Positions 36,986 to 47,000 of a stretch of 64,000 nt of DNA are shown here, piece after piece. Source of the stretch: Alphaproteobacteria bacterium (GTDB taxonomy: Bacteria > Pseudomonadota > Alphaproteobacteria > Rhizobiales > Rhizobiaceae); the NCBI GenBank assembly GCA_024742485.1, contig JANSYK010000001.1, forward strand, positions 248,001 to 312,000, read 5' to 3'. The translations under genes and the position numbers were made by a program. The notes beneath the pieces are model-generated. The model saw only the letters and a list, made by a program, of their open reading frames with translations, was not told the DNA's origin and did no database searches. The first letter of the stretch is position 1. Every line of letters begins with the position of its first letter.

Positions 36986-37810
36986 ATGTTGGATACGAAT
37001 CAGGATCTGCGCTTTCGGCCCGTCGTGAATGCGGCGCCCGGAAAACTGACCGCCGATCAGATCCAGCATTACAATGCGCATGGATTCGTGCAGCCGTTCG
37101 ACATCTTTCCTCCTGATGAGATATCGGCAATTCGTACCTATCTGGACGGGTTGATGCGGGACCTCGGACCTGACGGTGCCTATGGCATAAACTGCTACCA
37201 AGCGCGCCTCTCCGGGCTTTGGGACATCGCCACCGATGCGCGCATACTGGATCATGTGCAGGATATCATCGGGTCCGACATTCTGTGCTGGGCGACGGCC
37301 GTCCTGTCCAAGAAACCACAGGACCCCAAAGCCGTACCTTGGCATCAGGATGCATCATTCTGGTCACTGAGCCCGGCGCGCACAGTCACCGTCTGGCTGG
37401 CAATTGACGATGCCGACGAAAGAAACTCGGCCATGCGCTTTATTCCGGGTACGCACGACAAAGGGGCAATGAAGGTCCAAAGCACCGGCACAGAGGCCGT
37501 ATTCCACAAGGAAACGGCCAACGCCGAAGCGTTGGGAGAGCCCTTTACCAACGCCCTGAAGGCCGGGCAGATCTCGATGCATGCGGACATGCTCGTGCAC
37601 GGCTCGCAGGCCAACCGAAGCGACAGGCGACGGTGTGGACTGACCCTTCGCTATTGCCCGCCGGAAGTGGCGATCACCGATGCCGCATGGGCACAGGGGG
37701 TGGAAGCCATTGGATGCCGTGGCAGTGCCGGCAATTGGCGCATATTCCCGCGGCCGGAAAACAATGACATCACAAAGACGCAAAGCCCGCACGTGGTGGG
37801 GAACAACTAG
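36986..37810 (+). CDS. Phytanoyl-CoA dioxygenase (PhyH) family protein
   Basis: 274 residues, ATG with AAGGAGG at ideal spacing. Fe(II)/2-oxoglutarate-dependent double-stranded beta-helix: metal-binding WHQDASFW (HxD), WLAIDDADERNSAMRFIPGTH, distal histidine in MLVHGSQANRS and 2-oxoglutarate-binding Arg in RRCGLTLRYCPP. These enzymes hydroxylate small molecules from acyl-CoA to ectoine and halogenated metabolites. It is the first gene of the operon, ending at the base before the metallo-beta-lactamase-fold gene begins, so its substrate is probably linked to the imported glycan or its aglycone. The substrate is unknown. Confidence 0.88.
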   Translation: MLDTNQDLRFRPVVNAAPGKLTADQIQHYNAHGFVQPFDIFPPDEISAIRTYLDGLMRDLGPDGAYGINCYQARLSGLWDIATDARILDHVQDIIGSDILCWATAVLSKKPQDPKAVPWHQDASFWSLSPARTVTVWLAIDDADERNSAMRFIPGTHDKGAMKVQSTGTEAVFHKETANAEALGEPFTNALKAGQISMHADMLVHGSQANRSDRRRCGLTLRYCPPEVAITDAAWAQGVEAIGCRGSAGNWRIFPRPENNDITKTQSPHVVGNN

Positions 37811-38491
37811 ATGAAAATCACCTGGTTCGGCCACGCCGCATTTGGACTTGAACCCGAGACAGGGCCAAAAGTCATAACCGACCCCTACACCCCGGAGGGG
37901 GTTGGCTATGCACCGATCTCGGAATCCGCTGATTTGGTGTTGATTTCATCTGATGATGATGACGCCCATTGTCGCGCCGATCTAATTGCCGGTGCACCGA
38001 GTGTGGTCAATGCTTTGACGGTTGCCCAGAACGGCGGCTCAACCACGGAGTGCGGCATCGAGATCACCGCGATTGAAGCCGCCGAATGGGACCACCACCC
38101 CGAACATGAGGTGCCGGGCCAAAATGGCATGTATCGCTTTGCGCTCGACGGCATCCGGTTTGCGCATATGGGCGATGTCGGCAACCCGCTGACGGACTCC
38201 CAGCAGGCATTTTTCGAAGGTGTCGATGTCCTGTTTGCCCTGGCAGGCGGCTATCTGACATTGGAGCTGCCGGATCTGATGCAGATGATCCATCGGACAC
38301 GGCCAAGGCTCGTGATCCCCATGCACTTTCGCACCCTCACCTATCGGCCACGCAATACGATGTGGATTGAGAGTTTCCTGAACAATTTCAAGGACGAGGA
38401 CGTGGATTTTGCATTTGGCGCAACCCATGAACTGACAAGGAGTGATCTGCCGGATCGCACACGCGTACTGGTGATGGACTACGTCCGCTAG
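37811..38491 (+). CDS. Metallo-beta-lactamase-fold protein, UlaG-like, altered metal motif
   Basis: 226 residues. COG2220-like fold: MKITWFGHAAFGLE, KVITDPY, later FAHMGDVGNPL (metal Asp) and LVIPMHFRT (last His ligand). The usual first metal motif, HxHxDH, reads LISSDDDDAHC here, so the two leading histidines are replaced by Ser and Asp. A histidine cluster WDHHPEHEVPGQNGMY may compensate. It could be a lactonase or phosphodiesterase with changed metal use, or a non-hydrolytic relative. It lies between the dioxygenase and the transporter binding protein. Confidence 0.8.
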   Translation: MKITWFGHAAFGLEPETGPKVITDPYTPEGVGYAPISESADLVLISSDDDDAHCRADLIAGAPSVVNALTVAQNGGSTTECGIEITAIEAAEWDHHPEHEVPGQNGMYRFALDGIRFAHMGDVGNPLTDSQQAFFEGVDVLFALAGGYLTLELPDLMQMIHRTRPRLVIPMHFRTLTYRPRNTMWIESFLNNFKDEDVDFAFGATHELTRSDLPDRTRVLVMDYVR

Positions 38492-38530
38492 CGGACGAGA
38501 CACGGGCACAGCCCACAAAGGGAGGAAATG

Positions 38531-40261
38531 ATGAACTACCGCAAAACACTCATGGTGACATCCGCTCTGGCCTTCGCTGCCGTTTCCGGCATCGCGACGG
38601 CACAGGACGTTGCGCGCGAAAACACGGTCATCTTTGATCTTGACCGGACCATTCAGGACCCCGGCAACTTCAACTGGATGACGCCCGGCACCAAACGCAT
38701 GCACGGCGCGCACCAAACGATGTGGGAACCACTATTCATTTTGAACTACGGAACCGGTGAACTCGATCCCTGGCTGGCGACCGGCTATGAAAGCAATGCC
38801 GACAGCACCGAATTCACGGTGTCCCTTCGCGACGGAGTGGAATGGTCCGATGGGGAAGCTTTCAATGCCGATGATGTGGTCTTCACGACCAATATTGCAT
38901 TGACCAACGAGGAGATTTCCAGTCGCGAGGCATCGACGATCCGGGCCCAGGTTGCCTCGGTCGAAAAGATTGACGACCTCACCGTCAAATTCACGCTGAA
39001 GAGTCCAAATCCCCGTTTCATTGTCGAAAACTTCGGCGTGCGTATCTTCGGTTCATTCCTGGTCATGCCCGAGCACATCTGGAAGGATCAGGACCCGGCA
39101 ACCTTCGCATTCAATCCGCCGATCGGCACCGGGCCCTACACATTCACGTCGGCCGCATCGAACCGGGCGATATGGGATCGCAATGACGATTGGTGGGGCG
39201 CCAAAACCGGCTTCCAGGACCTGCCCGCACCCCAGCGGGTGATTTTCCTGGAGTCGGGCGGCGAAGAAAGCCGCGCCCAGTTGATCGCCTCCAACCAGCT
39301 TGACGCCTCCCAGAACGTGACGATCGGCACGTTTGAAGCGATCAGGGCACAAAATCCGAAGGTGATGGCCTGGTATGCCGACTATCCCTATTCGGCAGCA
39401 GACCCGTGCGCACGGCAACTCGAGATCAACACCACTGTCGCGCCTTGGGACAATGCCAATATGCGAAAGGCCGTGGCACATATCATCGACCGCAACCAGA
39501 TCGTCAATGTGGCCTATGAGGGCACCACGGAGGCCAGTCGCACCATGTTTGCGCAATTCGGTTCCATGGCCCCTTTCATTGACGCCATCGTCGAAGCGGG
39601 CCATGAATTACCGGCCAGCGCCGACGCTGCCGCTGGACAGGCTCTGATCGAGGCGGAAGGCTGGACCCGCGACGGAGACTATTACACCAAGGACGGTGAG
39701 ACCCTGTCGGTGAATATCCATGTGAACTCGGCCTCAACCGAATACACACGCACAATCGATGTGATTGTGGAACAGCTTCAAAGAGCCGGAATTGACGCGA
39801 AGGCGGTGCCGGTTGAAAACGGTGTGTTCTGGGGTGAAGTCCTGCCATTTGGCGCCTACGAAATGTCCTATAGCTGGCTGTCCTGCGGATCGGTCAACGA
39901 GCCATGGGCCTCGATGGGACGCTACACGGTGAAGGATGTCGTCCCCGTCGGAGAAAGAAGCCCCGGCTTCAACAATACAGCGCGTTGGGATGGTCCGGCG
40001 GCGGAAGCCTATTCCGCCATTGTCGACGATATTGCCACCCGCCAGCTTGGGGATGAGGCAATCCCGGGACTTGTCGCGGAGGCCTATCAGCACCTTCATG
40101 CCGAAATGCCGTTCATACCGCTTGTCCAGGCCGCCAAGCTATTGCCCATGAACACAACCTATTGGACCGGATGGCCGTCAAACGAGAATTACTACAACCA
40201 TCCGTTCTTCTGGTGGAACCACACGCACCAGATCATTCACAATCTCGAACCTGCGAACTGA
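38531..40261 (+). CDS. ABC transporter substrate-binding protein, family 5
   Basis: About 576 residues. Signal peptide (ALAFAAVSGIATAQ, cleavage near residue 25). SBP_bac_5 fold as in DppA/OppA: WEPLFILNYGTGELDPWLAT, YTVSLRDGVEWSDGEAFNADDVVFT-type segment, and IGTGPYTFTSAASNRAIW. It is periplasmic and captures a peptide- or oligosaccharide-like ligand; family 5 proteins also carry glycans such as cellobiose and xyloglucan fragments. The operon's alpha-mannosidase favours a mannose-containing ligand. Of two adjacent ATG codons, 38531 has the better spacing to GGAGG. A stem-loop follows the stop. Confidence 0.9.
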   Translation: MNYRKTLMVTSALAFAAVSGIATAQDVARENTVIFDLDRTIQDPGNFNWMTPGTKRMHGAHQTMWEPLFILNYGTGELDPWLATGYESNADSTEFTVSLRDGVEWSDGEAFNADDVVFTTNIALTNEEISSREASTIRAQVASVEKIDDLTVKFTLKSPNPRFIVENFGVRIFGSFLVMPEHIWKDQDPATFAFNPPIGTGPYTFTSAASNRAIWDRNDDWWGAKTGFQDLPAPQRVIFLESGGEESRAQLIASNQLDASQNVTIGTFEAIRAQNPKVMAWYADYPYSAADPCARQLEINTTVAPWDNANMRKAVAHIIDRNQIVNVAYEGTTEASRTMFAQFGSMAPFIDAIVEAGHELPASADAAAGQALIEAEGWTRDGDYYTKDGETLSVNIHVNSASTEYTRTIDVIVEQLQRAGIDAKAVPVENGVFWGEVLPFGAYEMSYSWLSCGSVNEPWASMGRYTVKDVVPVGERSPGFNNTARWDGPAAEAYSAIVDDIATRQLGDEAIPGLVAEAYQHLHAEMPFIPLVQAAKLLPMNTTYWTGWPSNENYYNHPFFWWNHTHQIIHNLEPAN

Positions 40262-40264
40262 TCT

Positions 40265-40284
40265 GGAGGCCGCTTCGGCCCTCC
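40265..40284 (+). other. Stem-loop after binding-protein gene
   Basis: GGAGGCCG and CGGCCCTCC pair with a single bulged C and a three-base loop. Its place between the binding-protein gene and the permease gene, without a T-run, is typical of hairpins that protect the binding-protein message and reduce read-through to the permeases. Confidence 0.6.
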
Positions 40285-40340
40285 GCCTCCCTGGTGGGCC
40301 GAAGCGCCATGTGTTCAACGAGACGCGATGGAGAAGACCG

Positions 40341-41351
40341 GTGGGCCGTATTCCCCGATCCTACCTGATCAATCGCCTGACAACGCTGGTCCTGACCGTT
40401 TTGATCGCCGCAACGATCATCTGGATCATTCCACGCCTGTCACCGGTCGATCCCGCCGAGATTGCTCTGGGCAGAATGGCTGCCGGTGCCGGCTCGGTAG
40501 CAAATTCCGAAGAGATCCTGGCGCAGCTTCGCGCCAATATGGGGATCGATCAGCCGCTGATCGTCCAGTATTTCAAATATCTTACGGGCGCGCTGGTTTT
40601 CGATTTCGGACTGTCGACGGCGGCGTTCCCCGTGCCGGTATCCACGCTGGTTCTCAACGCACTTCCCTGGACCCTTGGCCTGATGATCCTGTCATTGGTC
40701 ATCACCTTTTTCATCGGCAACCTCCTCGGTGCCTTGATGGTCTGGGATCGGTCCCCGCGACTGGTAAGAGTGGCCATTCCCGCCGCGATGGTGTTCACAT
40801 CCATCCCGCCAATCCTCTCCGGTTTGTTGTTGATGTGGGTCTTTGCCGCAAAGCTGCAATGGTTTCCGCTCACCGGTGCCTACGGTATTTTTGTTGAACC
40901 GGGATGGACGTGGAGTTTTGTCCTGTCCGTCCTGCACCATGGTTTCCTTCCGGCACTGTCCATTGTTGTCGTGACCTTTGGTTTCTGGGCGCTCGGCATG
41001 CGCGGACTGATGATCAGCGTGCAGGGGGAAGATTACGTCAAATTGGCAGAAGCCAAGGGTTTGCGCCCCCGCTACATTCTCTACCGCTACATGATCCGCA
41101 ACGCGATCCTGCCGCAGATCACGGCTTTTGCTCTGAAAATCGGATTGCTGATTGCCGGCCAGGTGCTGGTGGAGCGCATCTTTGCCTATAACGGCATGGG
41201 CAAGCTTCTTTACGATGCCATTCTCAATCAGGATTTTCCGGTCATCCAGGGCGTGTCCTATGTGATCATTCTCATCACCGCCCTGTCGGTGTTCCTGGTC
41301 GACCTGCTCTACCCGTTTATCGATCCGCGTATTCGGCACGAGGCGAATTGA
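40341..41351 (+). CDS. ABC transporter permease, DppB-like
   Basis: About 336 residues, six membrane helices. Family features: YLINRLTTLVLTVLIAATIIWIIPRL at the start, the large periplasmic loop after helix 1 (IDQPLIVQYFKYLTGALVFD), and the EAA loop YVKLAEAKGLRPRYILYRYMIRNA that contacts the ATPase. The GTG at 40341 has GGAGAAG four bases before it and gives the usual DppB N-terminus; ATG at 40311 is the alternative. Confidence 0.88.
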   Translation: MGRIPRSYLINRLTTLVLTVLIAATIIWIIPRLSPVDPAEIALGRMAAGAGSVANSEEILAQLRANMGIDQPLIVQYFKYLTGALVFDFGLSTAAFPVPVSTLVLNALPWTLGLMILSLVITFFIGNLLGALMVWDRSPRLVRVAIPAAMVFTSIPPILSGLLLMWVFAAKLQWFPLTGAYGIFVEPGWTWSFVLSVLHHGFLPALSIVVVTFGFWALGMRGLMISVQGEDYVKLAEAKGLRPRYILYRYMIRNAILPQITAFALKIGLLIAGQVLVERIFAYNGMGKLLYDAILNQDFPVIQGVSYVIILITALSVFLVDLLYPFIDPRIRHEAN

Positions 41352-41352
41352 T

Positions 41353-42276
41353 ATGGCTGTTCAAGACATGACCAGAGCGGAACGCCGCCAGGCCCGGCGC
41401 ATCAGGCGCTTCGACAATCCCTGGATCAATCCGAAACTCCTCTGGGGCGTCGGATTGCTGATTACCATCATCGCAATCGGCGTCATCGGACGCCTGATCT
41501 GGAACCTTGATCTTGTTTTCACCGGATCAAGCCCCCTGAAACTGCCGCCATTGGGTTTTGAAAACCTGCGCAAGCAACCCGGTGTTCTGGACCACCCGCT
41601 TGGCACGGATGGCGGCGGCCGCGACATGCTGTCACTCATCATAATCGGCGCGCCCAACACGCTGTTTGTCGGTCTGCTGGCCAGCCTGATCGGCATGTCC
41701 ATCGGGATCTTTCTGGGGTTCTCGGCCGGATTCCTCGGCGGTCGCACGGACGACGTGATCCGGGTCGGCGCCGATGTGATGATCACCATTCCGCCGCTGC
41801 TGATCCTCGTGGTTTTTCAGTCCGCGTTCGGCGACGTCACCTTGACCATGATGGCGCTGTTGATTGCCGGGTTCGTCTGGCAATCGCCCACGCGCCTCAT
41901 CCGCGCTCAGGTGCTCTCCATGAAGCAGTCCGGATACGTTCAGATGGCGCAATTGTCGGGCGCTTCAACCTTTCACATCATGTTCCGCGAAATGCTGCCG
42001 AACCTCGTGCCCTATCTGTTCGGATCGTTCATTGCCTCGGTCACCACATCGATCGTTACCGCCGTCGGCCTGGAGGTTCTGGGCCTCGGACCGCAACGCA
42101 TCCCGACCCTTGGCCGAACCATCTATGAGGCCATCAATGCCGGTGCGCTCATTCAAAATCTGTGGTGGTGGTGGGGCATTCCGACACTTCTGCTCGGCGT
42201 CATGTTCATCGGTCTGCTGCTGATCAACCTCGGACTGGACGAAGTCTCCAATCCGCGCCTGAGGAAGTTGTCATGA
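41353..42276 (+). CDS. ABC transporter permease, DppC-like
   Basis: 307 residues. N-terminal helix IGVIGRLIW, then HPLGTDGGGRDMLSLIIIGAPNTLFVGL, the hallmark of DppC/OppC permeases, and the EAA loop YVQMAQLSGASTFHIMFREMLPN. Partner of the DppB-like permease one base upstream. The stop overlaps the ATPase start. Confidence 0.9.
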   Translation: MAVQDMTRAERRQARRIRRFDNPWINPKLLWGVGLLITIIAIGVIGRLIWNLDLVFTGSSPLKLPPLGFENLRKQPGVLDHPLGTDGGGRDMLSLIIIGAPNTLFVGLLASLIGMSIGIFLGFSAGFLGGRTDDVIRVGADVMITIPPLLILVVFQSAFGDVTLTMMALLIAGFVWQSPTRLIRAQVLSMKQSGYVQMAQLSGASTFHIMFREMLPNLVPYLFGSFIASVTTSIVTAVGLEVLGLGPQRIPTLGRTIYEAINAGALIQNLWWWWGIPTLLLGVMFIGLLLINLGLDEVSNPRLRKLS

Positions 42277-44012
42277 CCGATACACCTGACAAGCCCGTCC
42301 TCACCTTGCGCGATCTGACCATCGAATTCCCGACCAGCCAGGGAGTGGTCAGGGCGGTCAAGGCGCTGAGCCTTGATATTCACAAGGGACGCCGGGTCGG
42401 CTTCATCGGAGAAAGCGGTTCGGGCAAGACAACAACAGCTTTGGCGGTCATGCAACTGCTGGCCGAACCAGGGCGTGTGGCCCATGGACAAATTGATCTT
42501 GGCGGGACGGATATTCTCAGCCTCGATGAGGAGGAAATCCGCCAGACGCGCCTGTCGAGGGTGGCCTATATTCCCCAGGGCGCCATGAACTCCTTGAACC
42601 CGGTGATGCGTGTCGAACCGCAAATGTGGGACGGTATTATCGCACATGAAGGCCATTCAGACCGTTCAGAACTGAAACGCCGCTCCGACGAAGCGCTACA
42701 GAGTGTGGGATTGCCGATCCATGCGGGACAACTTTATCCGCACGAACTGTCCGGCGGCATGAAGCAGCGTGTCTGCATTGCCATGGGCATCATCTTGAAT
42801 CCGGAACTCATCATCGCGGATGAACCCACTTCGGCGCTCGATGTCGTTACCCAGCGCCAGGTCATGCAAACCCTCAAGGACATTCAGCGCCAGATTGGAT
42901 CGGGCCTGATGCTGATCGGTCATGATATGGGCTTGATGGCTCAGACAGTCGATGAGCTGGCCGTGTTAAAGGATGGTGAGCTGGTCGAGCATGGCACCGT
43001 GCGACAAATCCTGGAGGCGCCCAAACACCCCTATACAAAGGATCTGATTTCGTCTGTTCCGCTGGTCGGCGGAGAGAGTTTCCTGAACCCCGATGCCCGC
43101 GCCGACGCGCCCAAGCGCAACAGCAGCGAACCGCTGCTGAGCTTCGAGAATGTCCGCAAGGATTACGGGATGGTCACCGCGCTGCATCCCATGTCTTTCA
43201 CGCTGCAGGGCGACACGCCGCAGATCATATCGATTGTCGGCCAGTCCGGATCCGGAAAGTCGACCATGGGGTCAATCATGCTGGGCTTCAATCCGCCGTC
43301 ACAGGGCCGGGTTCTGTTCGAGGGTCAGGATGTGCAGAAAATGTCGGCTGTCCAGTCACTGGATTTTCGCAGGAATGTGCAAGCCGTGTTTCAGGACCCC
43401 TATGCCTGCTTCAATCCGTTTTATCGTGTGGACCATGCGCTGAAATTCCCTTTCAGGCAGTTTGGTCTGGCACAAAGCCCGGAACACACGCGGCGTGCAA
43501 TGGAAGAAGCTTGCCAGGCCGTTGGATTAGACCCTGATTTGGTTCTGTCACGCTATCCTCACCAATTGTCTGGCGGCCAACGGCAGCGACTGATTGTTGC
43601 CAGGGCGCTGATGCTCTCACCCAAGCTGCTGATTGCCGATGAACCGGTCAGCATGGTGGATGCAAGCCTGCGCGCATCGATCCTGTCCAACATCTATGAC
43701 CTCAAGGACAAATACGGCATTTCGATCCTGTACATTACCCATGATCTCGCCACGGCCTACCATGTGAGCGATTTTGTCATGGTGCTGTTCAAGGGTCATG
43801 TCGTCGAAGCCGGACCGCCGAAAGAGGTGATCGGCGCTCCTCAACATCCCTACACGCAATTGCTGATCGACTCGATCCCCTGGCCTGATCTCAAACGCAG
43901 CTGGGGCGATGGCCGGCAAGACTGGGATCCCGTCGAACTGGAGACGGAAGCCCAACGGGCAGCAGCAGTCTATCGGGGTGAGGTTTCCGGGTTTGATCTG
44001 GCACAGGCATGA
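42273..44012 (+). CDS. ABC transporter ATPase, two domains fused (DppD-DppF type)
   Basis: 579 residues carrying two complete ATPases. Domain 1: Walker A GESGSGKTTTALAV, signature LSGGMKQRVCIAMGI, Walker B LIIADEPTSALD. Domain 2 (from about residue 285): GQSGSGKSTMGSIM, LSGGQRQRLIVARAL, LLIADEPVSMVD. Each has an oligopeptide-transporter C-terminal segment (APKHPYTKDLISSVP and APQHPYTQLLIDSIP). Peptide-type importers often have two separate genes; here they are one chain. Starts at ATG 42273 within the permease stop and overlaps the mannosidase start. Confidence 0.93.
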   Translation: MTDTPDKPVLTLRDLTIEFPTSQGVVRAVKALSLDIHKGRRVGFIGESGSGKTTTALAVMQLLAEPGRVAHGQIDLGGTDILSLDEEEIRQTRLSRVAYIPQGAMNSLNPVMRVEPQMWDGIIAHEGHSDRSELKRRSDEALQSVGLPIHAGQLYPHELSGGMKQRVCIAMGIILNPELIIADEPTSALDVVTQRQVMQTLKDIQRQIGSGLMLIGHDMGLMAQTVDELAVLKDGELVEHGTVRQILEAPKHPYTKDLISSVPLVGGESFLNPDARADAPKRNSSEPLLSFENVRKDYGMVTALHPMSFTLQGDTPQIISIVGQSGSGKSTMGSIMLGFNPPSQGRVLFEGQDVQKMSAVQSLDFRRNVQAVFQDPYACFNPFYRVDHALKFPFRQFGLAQSPEHTRRAMEEACQAVGLDPDLVLSRYPHQLSGGQRQRLIVARALMLSPKLLIADEPVSMVDASLRASILSNIYDLKDKYGISILYITHDLATAYHVSDFVMVLFKGHVVEAGPPKEVIGAPQHPYTQLLIDSIPWPDLKRSWGDGRQDWDPVELETEAQRAAAVYRGEVSGFDLAQA

Positions 44013-47000
44013 GTGGACGCTGGCCATTTACAGCCGAAAAGGTCGCATCGCGCCTGTCGCTGATTGCACCCTTTGTGCACCGGCGGATCCTCGCATTGCC
44101 TCACTTCAGAATGTTGCCATTGCCGGGGGCGACGCTCAATCCACCGATCTGCCAGGACCCGGCAACCTGGCAGGAAATCAGTCATGAGACCTATTGGGGT
44201 CACGCGGATCTGAATTTCGTCATGAAAAGCGAATTCGAGATCCCCAAAGGTTGGAACCGCGAGCGCATCGCCCTTTACCTTCCTCTTGGGGTGATGGGTG
44301 ATATTTTCAACCATCCCGAAGCAATGGTCTATGTCGACCAGCAACCGCTCGGATCCGCTGACCGGTATCATCACACGGTCCCATTGCCGCCCAATGTCTG
44401 CGACGGAAAGCGTCATGTCGTATCCCTGCACGGATGGACAGGCCTTTCGGGCTGGCCTCCTGATCCGACCAGCAAGGCCAAGCTGTTCATGGGTGTTCCG
44501 GCAATTATCGAGCGCGATCCTGTCTTGCTGGATTTCCATCGTACCGCACACACGGCGCTGGATGCAGCCAATGCGCTCGATGTTGAGAGCGCCGAAAGTC
44601 ACGCACTGCTGGCAGTGCTCGACCGTGCTGTCACCGCGCTGGACACGCGCGACCCGATTTCCGACGCGCTTTATGACAGCGCGCAAAACGCCCTTGATCT
44701 CTTGAAACGTGGAATCGCTATGGCAGGTCCCGCTCTGGATGTCACGCTGCATGGGATTGGGCACGCGCATATGGACGTGGCCTATCTGTGGCCGATTTCG
44801 CAGATCCGCCTCAAGAATGCACGCACTTACAGCAATGTATTGCGCCTGATGGACGAGAATCCGGACTACCGGTTTTCCCATTCACAACCACAGCTTTATG
44901 CCATGACGGCTGAAGATTATCCGCAGCTTTTCGACCGTATCGCAGAGCGCGTCTCCGAAGGACGTTGGGAAGTGATGGGCGGCATGTGGGTCGAACCGGA
45001 CCTCAACATCCCGGGGCCCGAGGCATTGATCCGCCAACTCACACTCGGGCGCGGCTACTTCCGTGACACGTTCGGCGACGTGGAAACGCCCGTGCTCTGG
45101 TTGCCGGACACATTCGGTTTTCCCGCCCAAATCCCCCAACTGATGCGTCTGGCGGGGCTGAAGTGGTTTGTGACGAACAAACTCAACTGGAACCAGATCA
45201 ATCAGGTCCCGTCTTCTACTCACCGATGGGAGGGGCTGGACGGCAGCCAGGTTCTGGCTCACATCCTGACAACGCCGCGGGATGTGCAGTATCTGCCCTT
45301 CCCCACCAACTATAAAAGCGACCTGAGCGCCGCCGAGGTTCTGGGCACCTGGAACCGCTCCACGGCGCAGGACCAGCTCAAGGACCTACCCATCTGCTAT
45401 GGGTATGGCGACGGCGGTGGCGGCCCCACCGAGGACCTTCTGGCCAAGGCACGAACCTACCGCGCAATGCCGGGTATGCCGCAAATAAAACCCAGCTCCG
45501 TACGCGATGTCTTTCAGGCCATCGAGAAAGTGGCCGCTGACCTGCCGCTCTGGAAGGGCGAGCACTACATGGAGGGCCACAGGGGGGTCTATACATCACA
45601 AGGTTGGATCAAGCGGGCCAATCGCAAGGCAGAATGGGCATTGCACGAGGCAGAAGCGATGGCCGCCATGGCCGGACAGGTTCCTGATCTGCAAAAAGCA
45701 TGGCAGCTTTTGTGCCTGAACCAGTTCCACGACATTATCACCGGAACATCCATCGGCGCGGTCTTTGAAGATGCGCGCCGAGACTACGTCCAGATTATGA
45801 AGATCGCCGAGTCGGCATCTCGGCAGGCAGCCGAAGCAATCTCGATCCGAGAGCCGTCGGTGTGCAACACATCTCCGGTCAGCGGACCCCGTCTGGCTTT
45901 GATCAGTGGCGATCATGTCAGCGGCGGTCAGCAGGTCGAAAGCGGAACGCTGATCTATTTCGACAATTTGCCGAGCTATTCGGTGACACCGATCAGCGCA
46001 ATGTGCATACCGAATGGGGCCGCTGAGTGCCGTCAAGATGCCGATTTGGTGGTCATGGAAAATCCTGCCTTGCGGATCACCATCGACCAGGATGGCCAAT
46101 TACAAAGCGTATTCGACAAGGCAGAACAACGGCAAATTCTTGATGGTGAAGCGCCCGGCAACCAATTGTTGGCCTTCGAGGATCGCCCGATTTGTTGGGA
46201 TGCCTGGGACATTGATCCGTCCTATGAGGACCGATGCGAAAACCTTTCAGGCACCGTCACGCGGGAAATCGTCGAGACGGGTCCACTGCGCGTCAGCGTC
46301 AGGATAACAAAGGCTTGGCGCAACAGCATTATCAGGCAGGAAATAAGGCTGTCGGCGCATTCCAACCGCATTGATTTTGTCACGGATGTTGACTGGCATG
46401 AAACCCATACATTGCTGAAAGCAGCGTTTCCGACGGGGATCGATGCAAAGCGCGCGCAATTCGATACGCAATGGGGCCGTGTCGAACGCGCGACAACCCA
46501 CGACACGTCGTTCGACGCGGCACGATTTGAAGTTCCGGCCCAAAAATGGGCTCAGGTCTCGAACAAGAACCACGCCGTCGCCGTTTTGAATGATTGCAAA
46601 TATGGGTATGACATCCAGGGCGGTGTTATTCGAATTACACTCATCAAATGCGCCACCTCACCAGATCCCAATGCCGATCAAGGTCGGCACGAGTTCACCT
46701 ATAGCCTCCTGCCCTATTCGATCAGCAATCCCAAGGAATTGGACGTCGAAGCCTATGACCTGAATGCGCCCCTTCGTTCAATTCCCACCTGTAAGGCGGG
46801 CACGACGAAATCAGCCCCCTTGGTCACCTGTTCCAACGACAATGTCATCATCGAAACCGTCAAGCCCGCCTTCGATCAAAATGGGATCGTCGTTCGAGTT
46901 TTTGAAGCAAGGGACCGCCACGCAACGACGGTGTTGTCTTTCAATTCCACGATCACTTCAGCAGATATTGTCACGATTTCGGAAGAGCCGATCGAGCCTC

